The notes under the pieces: model-generated
Told to the model about the DNA's origin: nothing
The model's database searches: none
Seen by the model: the letters and a program-made list of their open reading frames with translations, nothing else
DNA from: Burkholderiales bacterium
GTDB taxonomy: Bacteria; Pseudomonadota; Gammaproteobacteria; Burkholderiales; Burkholderiaceae_B
Length of the DNA stretch: 64,000 nt
Assembly (NCBI GenBank): GCA_027484315.1
Contig: JAIXTE010000152.1
Span: 1 to 64,000 of the forward strand
Reading direction: 5' to 3'
In this document: positions 18,804 through 27,516 of the stretch, in pieces
Numbering within the stretch: the first letter of the stretch is position 1
How the letters are laid out: every line of letters starts with the position of its first letter
Program-made: the position numbers and the translations under genes

Positions 18804-20783
18804 TTACAGCAATGGCCGGTTACCGGACCGGGCCGGAAAATCCAGAACTGCGCCAGAGTGCACACTGTGAATGCGCGTTTGCACGAATGAATTGACGGAC
18901 ACATGCGCCGCCAGATAGCGAGCCAACACACTGCCCAATACCGCCACGCCAAGCCCTTGCAGGGCCAGTTCATCCAGGGTCAAAGTGACCTGCAAACCAC
19001 GCACCACGGTTGGCCTGCCCTGACGCACAATGCGGGACACTGCCACCTGAGAGTGAACGCTTTGCACTGCGCGCACAATGTGCTGCTGGGCAGATTGGGC
19101 CGGGTCTGCATACAAACCCAGCAATTGTGTCAAAGCTGCGGCACAGCCGTTGTGATGTGGGTTTTGATGTGAGTCGCCTCGATCAATCAAGCCCAGGTAA
19201 TTCAACGACAAGTGTTCGATCAACTGCCAGCAGGTTTGCCCGGTTTTCACAGGCGCCTTGGGTCGGCTTGGGCCGCGCAGGAATCGAATGGACTGCAAAG
19301 GCAGATTGCCAGGCCACACCAAATCGGTAGGACCTTTGCCGACGGGCATCAGCAGAGGCAAGTCCCGATTGGTACACAGGGCGCGCACAGCCAGTTGCTG
19401 CAAGCCATGCCCGGCAATCAATTCGCCGGTGGATTGCGTCATGCCAAGATAGACATCAGTACCAGTGTAAGACGAGCGCCCACCTTCTCGTGCCTGCTTT
19501 TCTGAAACCAGCGTGGGCGTACGCCTGAGCACGTAATGCGGCCCGTTGGTGCCAAGCGCATCGCTGTTGTTGGTGCTGTTGTTGGTGCTGTTGTGGGTGC
19601 CGTTGTGGGTGCTGTTGTTTGCGCCACGGCTACGGTAGGCCTCGGTCTCGTTTTCCAGGCCAGCACCGCTGGAATACAGGGCTGGCACCGCCAAAACCCG
19701 ATGTTGGCCATGCCCTTCAACGCTGAGTACGCTGTGCACTTCAAAATCCTGGGGGCGGCTTCGGTTGGGCTGAACGTGCATTTCATGCAGGCGTTCGTCC
19801 AGCAACACGCGGTCGCAAGCGTATTCAAACAGGTTTACGACCGGTGTGCAATTCAAGGCCAATGAATCCTGATCCACCACCCGATCCATTTCAAGGTTGC
19901 TGTCCGTGAAACACAGCGCCAACTCAAAAGACTGCTGCTGAAAACTGGCCAAGTGTGACTTCAAGCCACGCACCTGGAAGAACAGAAATCGCTGCGGAAA
20001 AGAAAAAAACTCCTGAAGCAAGCGGGTGCCACTGAATTGCCGTGCATCAGCAGGCAGCAGGGCCTCTTCGTCACTCAGGCCCATCGCCTGCACTGAACCT
20101 GCGGGCAAGAAATGCCAGCTGGATTTCCCCGTGGGCCGAATGGCCACCGCCGCTGCAGCATGACAGGCCCGATCGAACAGCGGGAAGGCATATTCGTCGC
20201 CAGCACTGACATGAAAGTCGAGCGTGTCAACCGGCAACTGCGACAAGGCCGACTGCGTGGTGGTTTGAATGTGAATGTGCAGGGCGGAGCGAACCACACC
20301 TTTACCAGGTACTTTCGGCGGAGTACCCCGGAACGGACCATGTTCCACAGCCTGAATTTCAAGTGGCCAGAGTGTCAGGGCATGGCCTGTGCGGAATTTG
20401 CACGGCGTTTGAATGCCCTTGGCCACCTGGCTTTGCAACACAGTGCCAGCAGGGACAGGAATCCCTTTTTTAAGCGCCACATCGCCCAGATTGAGTTTGA
20501 GCTGAACAATGCCCATGGCAGGTACAGGCGCAAGGAAATTCACGCTGATTCGGTTCAGCAATTGCTCGGTGAAGCGGGGAAACTCTTCGTGCAGGCGAAG
20601 CTGCACACGCGCAGTCAGGAATGCAAAACCCTCCAGCAAACGTTCTACATAAGGGTCTTGAACCTCGGTGGCATCCATGGCCAAACGCGAGGCGATTTTT
20701 GGAAAACGCGCGGCGAATTCCGCACCCATGTCGCGCACATGCGCAAGTTCCTGGGTGTAAAACTGGAGAAGACGCGGATCCAT
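18804..20783 (-). CDS. tssF: Type VI secretion baseplate subunit TssF
   Basis: 659 residues. The N-terminus LQFYTQELAHVRDMGAEFAARFPKIA is typical TssF, as are DPYVERLLEGFAFLTARVQLRLHEEFPRF and FLAPVPAMGIVQ. A Thr/Asn/Ser repeat (ANNSTHNGTHNSTNNS) at about residues 388-405 is an unusual insertion encoded by imperfect 12-base repeats. TssF forms the core of the baseplate wedge with TssG and TssE. It lies 34 bases after tssE. Confidence 0.95.
   Translation of the reverse strand: MDPRLLQFYTQELAHVRDMGAEFAARFPKIASRLAMDATEVQDPYVERLLEGFAFLTARVQLRLHEEFPRFTEQLLNRISVNFLAPVPAMGIVQLKLNLGDVALKKGIPVPAGTVLQSQVAKGIQTPCKFRTGHALTLWPLEIQAVEHGPFRGTPPKVPGKGVVRSALHIHIQTTTQSALSQLPVDTLDFHVSAGDEYAFPLFDRACHAAAAVAIRPTGKSSWHFLPAGSVQAMGLSDEEALLPADARQFSGTRLLQEFFSFPQRFLFFQVRGLKSHLASFQQQSFELALCFTDSNLEMDRVVDQDSLALNCTPVVNLFEYACDRVLLDERLHEMHVQPNRSRPQDFEVHSVLSVEGHGQHRVLAVPALYSSGAGLENETEAYRSRGANNSTHNGTHNSTNNSTNNSDALGTNGPHYVLRRTPTLVSEKQAREGGRSSYTGTDVYLGMTQSTGELIAGHGLQQLAVRALCTNRDLPLLMPVGKGPTDLVWPGNLPLQSIRFLRGPSRPKAPVKTGQTCWQLIEHLSLNYLGLIDRGDSHQNPHHNGCAAALTQLLGLYADPAQSAQQHIVRAVQSVHSQVAVSRIVRQGRPTVVRGLQVTLTLDELALQGLGVAVLGSVLARYLAAHVSVNSFVQTRIHSVHSGAVLDFPARSGNRPLL
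19558..19625. repeat. 12-base minisatellite inside tssF
   Basis: Imperfect units of the TTGTTGGTGCTG type repeat about five times and encode an Asn/Ser/Thr-rich loop. They stay in frame, so expansion or contraction would change loop length only. Confidence 0.7.
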
Positions 20784-20817
20784 GATGTTGGGGGTTGCGT
20801 GTAGGGTAAGTGCGGCG

Positions 20818-21330
20818 TCAGAAACCGGAAAGCGGCATCAAGGCCACCTTGCCGGTTTCTAGATCCACTTCCGTGCGCAACATCAGTTCGATGGGGTAAG
20901 GCTGCGCCCACAACAAACCGGAAATACGCAAAGCAATCACATTGTGCAAGTGCATCAGCCCGTGCTGGGTTTCTGCCTGCACCCTCAAAGAATTGCCATC
21001 AATTCGAGGCTCGAAACTGCGAATAAGCGATTCCACGGTTCGCTCGAAATCCTTGACGTCGATCATGGAGGCAATTTTTCCCGCCACGGGTGGCATGCCA
21101 TACGCCAGCACCGACCCACGCAATTCGTGATGGTGCTCCAGGTGTTTGCTCTCCAGAATACGGGTGGCATTTAAAAGCTGTTCGAGATCACGCAACACCA
21201 TGTGGCGCAGTGCTTCCTTGGTGATGAACCGGCTATTGGCCGACTCCGTAGCGCGGGTGGGTTCATCGTCCTGCAGACGATCCATCAAGGCGGGCTGCAA
21301 GGCATCGCGGGGTTTACTCATAGACATCAA
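20818..21330 (-). CDS. tssE: Type VI secretion baseplate subunit TssE (gp25-like)
   Basis: 170 residues. The gp25-like/lysozyme-related fold is visible in LQPALMDRLQDDEP, LRHMVLRDLEQLLNATR, SVLAYGMPPVAGK and IRSFEPRIDGNSLRV, which also carries the EPR-type motif of TssE. It forms the wedge of the T6SS baseplate with TssF and TssG. Its start overlaps the preceding hcp-like gene by 17 bases. Confidence 0.94.
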   Translation of the reverse strand: MMSMSKPRDALQPALMDRLQDDEPTRATESANSRFITKEALRHMVLRDLEQLLNATRILESKHLEHHHELRGSVLAYGMPPVAGKIASMIDVKDFERTVESLIRSFEPRIDGNSLRVQAETQHGLMHLHNVIALRISGLLWAQPYPIELMLRTEVDLETGKVALMPLSGF

Positions 21331-21796
21331 TGTAGGTGCAGGCGCCCGATTTCAAATTCGCTGCCGACTTGGGGGTGTACACCACTTCAATTTCCTTGAA
21401 CGCAATTGAAAAGGACTCGGCAACCTGACGGCCTTCACTGTCACCACCGGAAATCTCGTAGTCGCAAATGCGCGCCTTGCGCAAGGTAATTCGCAGGTAA
21501 TCGATGGTCGCGATACCACCAGGGTCGCGGCAGGTCAGCACCACCTTGCCCAGCAACTCGGCCGATTTCAATGCGCTCATGATGGCGGTGCTTGAACTGT
21601 CGATGGCCTTCTGAACATTGAGCGTTCGCACGGAAGCCTTGGAGGCCAGTTGGGACGCTGAGTGAACTTGCTGGGACATGCCCCAAGACCAAGACAGCAC
21701 TTCAATTTCACCGGCATGTCCAGCAACCTGGCTTTCCCCTTGGATGGCCCCCTGTCGGGAGCCCTCCAGGGCCAGGAACATATCAACTTTCGACAT
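21314..21796 (-). CDS. Second Hcp-family protein (Hcp2)
   Basis: 160 residues, same fold family as the adjacent Hcp: VDMFLALEG at the N-terminus, EIEVLSWSWGMSQ, VQKAIDSSSTAIMSALKSAELLGKVVLTCRDPGG, IDYLRITLRKARICDYEISGGDS, and FKEIEVVYTPKSA at the C-terminal strand. It is clearly diverged from the 21817-22299 copy. Hcp forms the hexameric inner tube and can also chaperone or carry effectors. Two tandem but different Hcp genes suggest specialised tubes or cargo, as inference. It overlaps tssE. Confidence 0.9.
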   Translation of the reverse strand: MSKVDMFLALEGSRQGAIQGESQVAGHAGEIEVLSWSWGMSQQVHSASQLASKASVRTLNVQKAIDSSSTAIMSALKSAELLGKVVLTCRDPGGIATIDYLRITLRKARICDYEISGGDSEGRQVAESFSIAFKEIEVVYTPKSAANLKSGACTYIDVYE

Positions 21797-21816
21797 TGTT
21801 TTTCCTGGCTGTCCGA

Positions 21817-22299
21817 TTACTTCTCGGAGTTGGTTGCAATGTTGAAAGTCGCTTCAACCTTGCCGTCTGGTCCACCGTCTTTCTTCTGTGGAACATACAC
21901 GTAGCTGAATTCAGCGAAGTTCAAGGTCACGTTTTCAGTCAAGCGGTCTTCACCGCCTGAACCACCTTGGCTTACGTTGGAAATAATGACGTCTTTCATG
22001 GTCAGTACGACGTATTCCAGGGGTTTCTCGCCAGCCTTGCGAACGGTCAAAACAGCTTCATCGAAGTGTTTGCCATTGCAACAGGCCTTGATCAGGTTGG
22101 GCGTAGACTTGTCGATGTACTTGGTGAAACTGATGTCTTGCACATTGACCTTGCCCGCACCGCCACCGCGACCCACGTGCGTGGTGCCTGACTGGGACAT
22201 GCCCCAGCTCCATGCTGCGATATCGATTTCCTTGGCATGTACGCTGTCTGCAGATTCACCATCCACACCCTTGATTTTCAAAAACATGTCTACGGACAT
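21817..22299 (-). CDS. hcp: Type VI secretion tube protein Hcp (TssD)
   Basis: 160 residues. Conserved Hcp segments are SVDMFLKIKGVDGES, EIDIAAWSWGMSQSG, HVGRGGGAGKVNVQDISFTKYIDKSTP, ACCNGKHFDEAVLTVRKAG, YVVLTMKDVIISNVSQGG and TENVTLNFAEFSYVYVPQK. It assembles the hexameric rings of the expelled tube. It lies 40 bases after tssC and 20 bases before the second Hcp gene, in the usual B-C-Hcp-E order with an extra Hcp. Confidence 0.96.
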   Translation of the reverse strand: MSVDMFLKIKGVDGESADSVHAKEIDIAAWSWGMSQSGTTHVGRGGGAGKVNVQDISFTKYIDKSTPNLIKACCNGKHFDEAVLTVRKAGEKPLEYVVLTMKDVIISNVSQGGSGGEDRLTENVTLNFAEFSYVYVPQKKDGGPDGKVEATFNIATNSEK

Positions 22300-22339
22300 T
22301 TGATTCCCTCTGTAATTGATTGGTTAAAAAATTGAAGTT

Positions 22340-23830
22340 TTAAGACGCTTTGGCGGATGGCAACTTGCTGACCAAACGCAAAGACACGGTTAGCCCCTCT
22401 AGCTGGTAGTGAGGGCGCAAATAGAAACGGGATGCATACATGCCGGGGTTGCCCTCAATTTCCTCGACAACCACTTCGGCGGCCGCCAGTGGTCGAGAGG
22501 CCTTGACAGCCTCGGATGAATTGGCGGGATCTCCGTCGACGTACTGCATGATCCAGTCTTGCAACCAGCGCTGCATGTCAGCTCGTTCCTTGAAAGAACC
22601 GACCTTGTCGCGCACGATGCACTTGAGGTAATGCGCAAATCGGCAGGTTGCAAACAGATAGGGCAATCTGGCGGCCAGCTTGGCATTGGCTGAGGCATCG
22701 GGATCTTCGTATTCCGCGGGCTTGTGCAGGGACTGCGCACCAATGAAAGCGGCAAGATCGCTGTTCTTTTTGTGAATCAGGGGCAGGAAACCGCTTTTGC
22801 TGAGTTCCGCTTCACGGCGATCAGAGATTGCAATTTCGGTGGGGCACTTCATGTCCACGCCGCCGTCATCGGTGGGGAAGGTGTGCGTGGGCAGATTGGG
22901 CACCGCGCCACCCGATTCAATGCCGCGAATTCTTGAACACCAGCCAAACTCCTTGAAAGAGCGATTGATGTTGACAGCCATGGCATAGGCCGAATTGGCC
23001 CAGGTGTAACGGCTGTGATCAGCAAGACCTGTGTCTTCTTCAAATGCAAATTCTTCGACCGGGTTGGTTTTTGCGCCATAGGGTTGACGTGCCAAGAAAC
23101 GGGGCATGGTCAGGCCCAGGTATTTGGAGTCGTCTGTGTCACGCAGGCTGCGCCAAGCGGCGTAGTCGGGGGTGGAGAAAATTTTGGTCAGGTCGCGCGG
23201 GTTAGCCAGTTCCTGCCAGGAATCCATTTGAAGGGTGGCTGGAGACACCGCCGACAGGAATGGCGCGTGGGCCGAGGCACTGACCTTGGCGAGCTCGCCG
23301 AGCATTTCTACATCGGGCGGGGAATGGTCGAAGTAGTAGTCGCCGATCAGGCAACCATAGGGCTCGCCACCAAACTGGCCATACTCGTGTTCGTAGATTT
23401 TCTTGAACACCGGGCTTTGGTCCCAGGCCACCCCCTTGTAACGTTTCAGCGTTTTTGCCAACTCGGCCTTGGACACGTTCATGAAACGGATTTTCAGGAA
23501 CTCGTCAGTTTCGGTGTTGTTGACCAGGTAATTCAAACCACGCCAAGCGCTTTCGATTTGCTGGAAATCGTCGTGGTGAATAATCTCGTTGATTTGTACC
23601 GAAAGCTTTTGGTCAATCGCTGCGATCATTCGTTCGATGGAATCCACCACATCGTCGCCAATCAGTTCAACACCATCCAGGGCTTGCCGCGCCAGTGTCA
23701 GGACTGCGGACTCGACCTCGGACCTGGCCTCATCGGTTTTGGGCTTGAATTCTTTTTGCAGCAGGGAAGACAGTTCACTGCCTTCCAGTTCAAGAACATC
23801 GAGCGCACGGTTTTGCAATTGTTCAGACAT
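22340..23830 (-). CDS. tssC: Type VI secretion sheath large subunit TssC
   Basis: 496 residues. Typical TssC sequence includes IDQKLSVQINEIIHHDDFQQIESAWRGLNYLV, VFKKIYEHEYGQFGGEPYGCLIGDYYFDHSP, FLARQPYGAKTNPV and the C-terminal FYLRPHYQLEGLTVSLRLVSKLP. With TssB it forms the contractile sheath. It starts two bases after the tssB stop, so the two are co-translated. Confidence 0.96.
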   Translation of the reverse strand: MSEQLQNRALDVLELEGSELSSLLQKEFKPKTDEARSEVESAVLTLARQALDGVELIGDDVVDSIERMIAAIDQKLSVQINEIIHHDDFQQIESAWRGLNYLVNNTETDEFLKIRFMNVSKAELAKTLKRYKGVAWDQSPVFKKIYEHEYGQFGGEPYGCLIGDYYFDHSPPDVEMLGELAKVSASAHAPFLSAVSPATLQMDSWQELANPRDLTKIFSTPDYAAWRSLRDTDDSKYLGLTMPRFLARQPYGAKTNPVEEFAFEEDTGLADHSRYTWANSAYAMAVNINRSFKEFGWCSRIRGIESGGAVPNLPTHTFPTDDGGVDMKCPTEIAISDRREAELSKSGFLPLIHKKNSDLAAFIGAQSLHKPAEYEDPDASANAKLAARLPYLFATCRFAHYLKCIVRDKVGSFKERADMQRWLQDWIMQYVDGDPANSSEAVKASRPLAAAEVVVEEIEGNPGMYASRFYLRPHYQLEGLTVSLRLVSKLPSAKAS

Positions 23831-23832
23831 GA

Positions 23833-24345
23833 TTACTCACCTTGTGACGGGGTTGGTTCAGCAGGCTTTTGGGTGGCTGACAGGCTTTTCAGCAAGGCGG
23901 GATCTGCAAGCAACTTGGCCAGCAATTCTTCAGCACCTGTTTTTCCATCCATGTAGGTCAGCAAATTGGAGAGTTGCTGGCGGGCCTCCAACAGCTTGCG
24001 CAGCGGCTCAACCTTGCGTGCGATGGCTGCAGGGCTGAAGTCGTCCATGCATTCAAACGTGATGTCGACTGCGACATTGCCTTCACCAGTGAGGTGATTC
24101 GGCGCATGAAACGCCACGCGGGGTTTGATGCTTTTCATGCGGGCGTCGAAGTTGTCAATGTCGACTTCCAGAAAATCGCGTTCGGCGACTGGCGCCAAGG
24201 GCACTTCCGATTTGCCGGAGAGATCGGACATCACGCCCATGACGAAGGGAAGCTGCACTTTTTTCTGTGACCCATACACTTCGACGTCGTACTCGATCTG
24301 CACGCGTGGTGCACGGTTGCGCCCTACAAATTTTTGTCCGCTCAT
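23833..24345 (-). CDS. tssB: Type VI secretion sheath small subunit TssB
   Basis: 170 residues from ATG 24345 (MSGQKFVGRNRAPRVQIEYDVE); an alternative start at 24360 adds five residues. Family features are VQLPFVMGVMSDLSGKSE, FLEVDIDNFDARMKSIKPRV and DFSPAAIARKVEPLRKLLEARQQL. It polymerises with TssC into the sheath. It lies 42 bases after tssA. Confidence 0.95.
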   Translation of the reverse strand: MSGQKFVGRNRAPRVQIEYDVEVYGSQKKVQLPFVMGVMSDLSGKSEVPLAPVAERDFLEVDIDNFDARMKSIKPRVAFHAPNHLTGEGNVAVDITFECMDDFSPAAIARKVEPLRKLLEARQQLSNLLTYMDGKTGAEELLAKLLADPALLKSLSATQKPAEPTPSQGE

Positions 24346-24387
24346 TGATTTAACTCGCAAGTAAGAGTGGTTGAACGCAGGGCGACT

Positions 24388-25557
24388 TTAGGCATCTTCC
24401 TGCTCGAGAGAATCGGGATTGACCCCCATGATTTTTGCCACCTCGGCCAATGCTTCTGGCGCAAGGTCCTTCATCAACTGCATGAAGTTTTTGTCGATCA
24501 AACGGCGGGCACGCTTTAGCAAAAGCTGTGCAGGGTTGGTGGGTTCGGCACGTTCAAGGTAAATGCACACCTGATCAATTGCGGCCAGCGCCTGTTCACG
24601 CGACTGGATTCCCGGTACGGCATTGGCGAGTTGCTGCGCATCCACGCCGGGTGACATTGGAGGCATTGAAACCTGATTCGACAAATCGCTAGGTGGTACA
24701 GGTTTTTGACTTGGTTCCAATTGAGGGGATGGCAGACAGGCCAACAGATGCCCAAGGAGGGACTGGACTTCGGACAAGTGGGGAAGGCGATCCGGTTCGA
24801 CACGGGCAGCCAGCGCCAAATGAATCCGCTTCAGACCGGCCAGACCCTGCGTGACAAGCACACGCAAGGTATCAGGCTGGCCTTCGGGAGAGCGCAGAAA
24901 CTGCTCAACCTGATCGCGCACCACGTGCAATTCAACACCGGGTGCATTGCCGGTCAACACCTCAAAGTCTTTCAGGCGGAGTTCGCCGATTCGGGGATTT
25001 TTGACCACCACGCAATTGCGAAGGGATTGAAAGAACGAGCCGCCATACCCCAGCGCTTCCACGGCGTTCAGGCGTGCGTAGGGATCACCATCGTCCAGTG
25101 GTGGATTCAGGGAGGGCCAGGCTTGCTCAAGCAAATTGCCCATGCAATGCAAGCCCAGCGGCAAGCTGGAAAAACCTTTGAGGTGAAGCTGGGATTGCGC
25201 CCAAAGCACGACCAGACGAAGGTCACGGCTTTGCTCAAGGAGCGACAGTGTGGCAGTTTCGACGGCATTCCAGTCGGGCGGGGTGGCGGGCTCAAACTGC
25301 GTTTCAGGCTTGCCAAGCGCGGCTTGTTGCAACTCAAGAAATGCGTTGTCGTATTCCAGATTAGGACCACATTCACCATGCTCGAGAGGATAGGCCCACG
25401 CAGGAAGCGTGGCAGTTTCGGATGTGACGGCGAGCCTGGATGGCGATGATTCAGATGAAAAAGACACGTTGCGCGAGGGCCCTTGGGTAAAACCATGCGG
25501 GACTCTAACAACGGATTTTGAAGTTGGCGAAAGGTCTAACCTGACCTCGATCACCAC
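24388..25557 (-). CDS. tssA: Type VI secretion protein TssA
   Basis: Up to 389 residues from a GTG at 25557. The ImpA-N/TssA N-terminal domain appears as PLEHGECGPNLEYDNAFLELQQAALGKPE followed by DWNAVETATLSLLEQSRDLRLVVLWAQ. The C-terminal segment AIDQVCIYLERAEPTNPAQLLLKRARRLIDKNFMQLMKDLAPEAL is typical. TssA primes and caps tube/sheath polymerisation. The first 60 or so residues precede the usual TssA start and come from inside and just after a palindrome, so the true start may be later. It is the first gene of the operon. Confidence 0.9.
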   Translation of the reverse strand: MVIEVRLDLSPTSKSVVRVPHGFTQGPSRNVSFSSESSPSRLAVTSETATLPAWAYPLEHGECGPNLEYDNAFLELQQAALGKPETQFEPATPPDWNAVETATLSLLEQSRDLRLVVLWAQSQLHLKGFSSLPLGLHCMGNLLEQAWPSLNPPLDDGDPYARLNAVEALGYGGSFFQSLRNCVVVKNPRIGELRLKDFEVLTGNAPGVELHVVRDQVEQFLRSPEGQPDTLRVLVTQGLAGLKRIHLALAARVEPDRLPHLSEVQSLLGHLLACLPSPQLEPSQKPVPPSDLSNQVSMPPMSPGVDAQQLANAVPGIQSREQALAAIDQVCIYLERAEPTNPAQLLLKRARRLIDKNFMQLMKDLAPEALAEVAKIMGVNPDSLEQEDA

Positions 25558-25573
25558 AAGTGGTGATCGAGGT
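25544..25573. promoter_or_regulatory. Perfect palindrome at the 5' end of the T6SS operon
   Basis: ACCTCGATCACCAC (25544-25557) and GTGGTGATCGAGGT (25560-25573) are exact complements around a two-base AA centre, so the 30 bases are symmetric. It overlaps the annotated tssA start and has no T-run. This is more like an operator than a terminator. The regulator is unknown. Confidence 0.6.
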
Positions 25574-25602
25574 AGACCCTATTGCGATTCATGGGGTGAA
25601 CT

Positions 25603-25631
25603 GAAAAGCCCTTGCACCCAATGCAAGAGCT
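25603..25631 (-). terminator. Terminator after glutathione reductase
   Basis: On the minus strand AGCTCTTGCA pairs with TGCAAGGGCT (one wobble) around a five-base loop and is followed by TTTT. It lies 24 bases after the gor stop and separates it from the T6SS operon. Confidence 0.75.
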
Positions 25632-25654
25632 TGGGAGTTATCCGACCTTGAGAA

Positions 25655-27016
25655 TTATCCGACCTTGCGGGTCAATTCGCGCAGTAGCACCCATTCCTCG
25701 GCAGAGCTGGGGTGAACTGCAATTGTTTTATCGAAGTCGGCCTTGGTGGCACCCATGGTGTACAGCACGCCGAGCAGTTGGATCATCTCGGGTGAGTCTT
25801 CTCCCAGCATGTGAATGCCCACCACGCGGTCGGTAGCGTCATCCACCAGCAACTTCATGTAGGTTTTCTGTTCACCACCCGAAAACTTGGTTTTCATGGG
25901 GGTGAATTCGGTTTCATACACGCGGGTAGGTGCACGTTTTGCAGCCTGCTCTTCGGTCAAACCGACACTGCCAATGGGCGGAGAAGTGAAAGTGGCTGTG
26001 GCCACACTGGTGTGGTCAACCGTCAGGTTTTTGCCATTGAATTCGTTTTCGGCCAGGGCGCGACCCTCAGCGATGGCCACGGGTGTCAGGTTCACGCGGT
26101 TGGTCACATCGCCCACCGCATACACACCCTTGATGCCGGTGTGGCTGTATTGGTTGACTTCAATTTCACCGGCAGGGGCAGTGCGCAAGCCAATATTTTC
26201 CAGCCCGAGGCCTTGCGTGTTGGGGCTTCGGCCAGTGGCATTGAGTACAAAATCGAAGTGGTGATTGCCCGCTGCGGTTTGTAACTCGAATGTTTCACCG
26301 ACTTGCGACAGGGCTTTGAAGTCGGTGTTCGGAAACAGTTGAATGCCTTGCAGAGCCAAGGCATTCACCAATCGGCTGCGTACGCCATCATCGAAACCAC
26401 GCAAGGGCAAGTCGCCCCGATAAAAGACAGACACCTCGGAACCGAGACCACGCAAAATGCAGGCAAATTCGAGTGCGATATAACCCGCGCCGATCACGCC
26501 GACTTTCTTGGGCAATGTGGAAAGGTCGAGCAACTCGTTGGAAGTCGCAGCCAGTTCCAGCCCTTCAAACGCGCGGCGGTTGGGCGCTGCACCACTGGCA
26601 ATCAGAATGCGCTGGGTGGACAGCAAACGGTCGCCGACCTGTACTTCGGTCGCGCTCAGGATGGTGCCATGGCCACGAATGGTTTCCACACCGCTGTTTT
26701 CAAGCATGCGGGCGTAGATGCCTTCAAGCCGGTCAATTTCGCGGCCTTTGGCTTCTTGCCATTGCGCCATGGAAAACTCGGCCTGCGCAACTTGCCAGCC
26801 AGGTTGCAAACCTTCGCGCAATGTTTGACCGAACTGCGCGGCATACATCATGAGTTTTTTGGGCACGCATCCGCGGATAACACAGGTACCACCCAGGCGA
26901 CTGGACTCAATCAGCGCGACTTTGGCACCATAACTGGCTGCGCGACGGGCGCTTGCGACGCCGCCTGAACCACCGCCGATGACAACAAGATCGTAAGGGG
27001 TGCTGGATGTGGTCAT
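25655..27016 (-). CDS. gor: Glutathione-disulfide reductase
   Basis: 453 residues. The FAD-binding N-terminus is YDLVVIGGGSGGVASARRAASYGAKV. The redox-active disulfide is in GGTCVIRGCVPKKL (Cys45, Cys50), the form found in glutathione reductases rather than lipoamide dehydrogenases. The NADPH Rossmann motif is GVIGAGYIALEFACILRGLG, and the dimer-interface histidine is in IAVHPSSAEEWV. It regenerates GSH with NADPH in the cytoplasm. It lies upstream of the T6SS operon on the same strand but is separated by a terminator and a palindrome. Confidence 0.95.
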   Translation of the reverse strand: MTTSSTPYDLVVIGGGSGGVASARRAASYGAKVALIESSRLGGTCVIRGCVPKKLMMYAAQFGQTLREGLQPGWQVAQAEFSMAQWQEAKGREIDRLEGIYARMLENSGVETIRGHGTILSATEVQVGDRLLSTQRILIASGAAPNRRAFEGLELAATSNELLDLSTLPKKVGVIGAGYIALEFACILRGLGSEVSVFYRGDLPLRGFDDGVRSRLVNALALQGIQLFPNTDFKALSQVGETFELQTAAGNHHFDFVLNATGRSPNTQGLGLENIGLRTAPAGEIEVNQYSHTGIKGVYAVGDVTNRVNLTPVAIAEGRALAENEFNGKNLTVDHTSVATATFTSPPIGSVGLTEEQAAKRAPTRVYETEFTPMKTKFSGGEQKTYMKLLVDDATDRVVGIHMLGEDSPEMIQLLGVLYTMGATKADFDKTIAVHPSSAEEWVLLRELTRKVG

Positions 27017-27124
27017 TGTGTGCTCCTGGGGTGCTGCGTTGGGGACTTATTGTACCGCGAGTGGAGGATATTGCTGACTCAGCGGGATGAGTTGCTGGCT
27101 TGGCGGGTTTGTTGGTCTTGCACA

Positions 27125-27249
27125 GAAAACCGCAGATCCCTTCTTGAATCAAAGCGCTGCATTCACACTGTTCCGACAAAACAGATGGTCGGAACGGTGT
27201 GTCGCCCACGGGGCGAACATTGGCACTTGATTCAAGCGGGGCGGTTTCC
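27125..27249 (+). repeat. Structured repeat family 1, copy B-left
   Basis: The basal stem is GAAAACCGC (27125-27133) with GCGGTTTCC (27241-27249), one mismatch. The intermediate stem is CTTGAATCAA (27143-27152) with TTGATTCAAG (27227-27236), perfect. Hairpin 1 is CACACTGTTCCGAC (27164-27177) with GTCGGAACGGTGTG (27188-27201), one wobble, with loop AAAACAGATG identical to A-left. Hairpin 2 is TCGCCC/GGGCGA (27202-27216). Confidence 0.87.
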
Positions 27250-27516
27250 TTGAAGTGCAAGACAAACAAATCCACTGCCAGGCCAACTCAACCACATCCG
27301 AGAGATTCACCAAGGCCGGAGCAACGCGCTGCAATGAGGGCTGGCGCACGCACCCTGAGGAGACTTCGATGAACAAGTCAGTCGGAGTCTTCGCTGGAAG
27401 GCTGGCTGATTCAAGAGGGATATGTAGCGCGAATGGGGCGACTGGTGAAGGTGGTACAGCTGGTACAACATTGGATTGGACTACACGGCAAAGGTTTTGC
27501 CTGTTCCGCATTTGAA

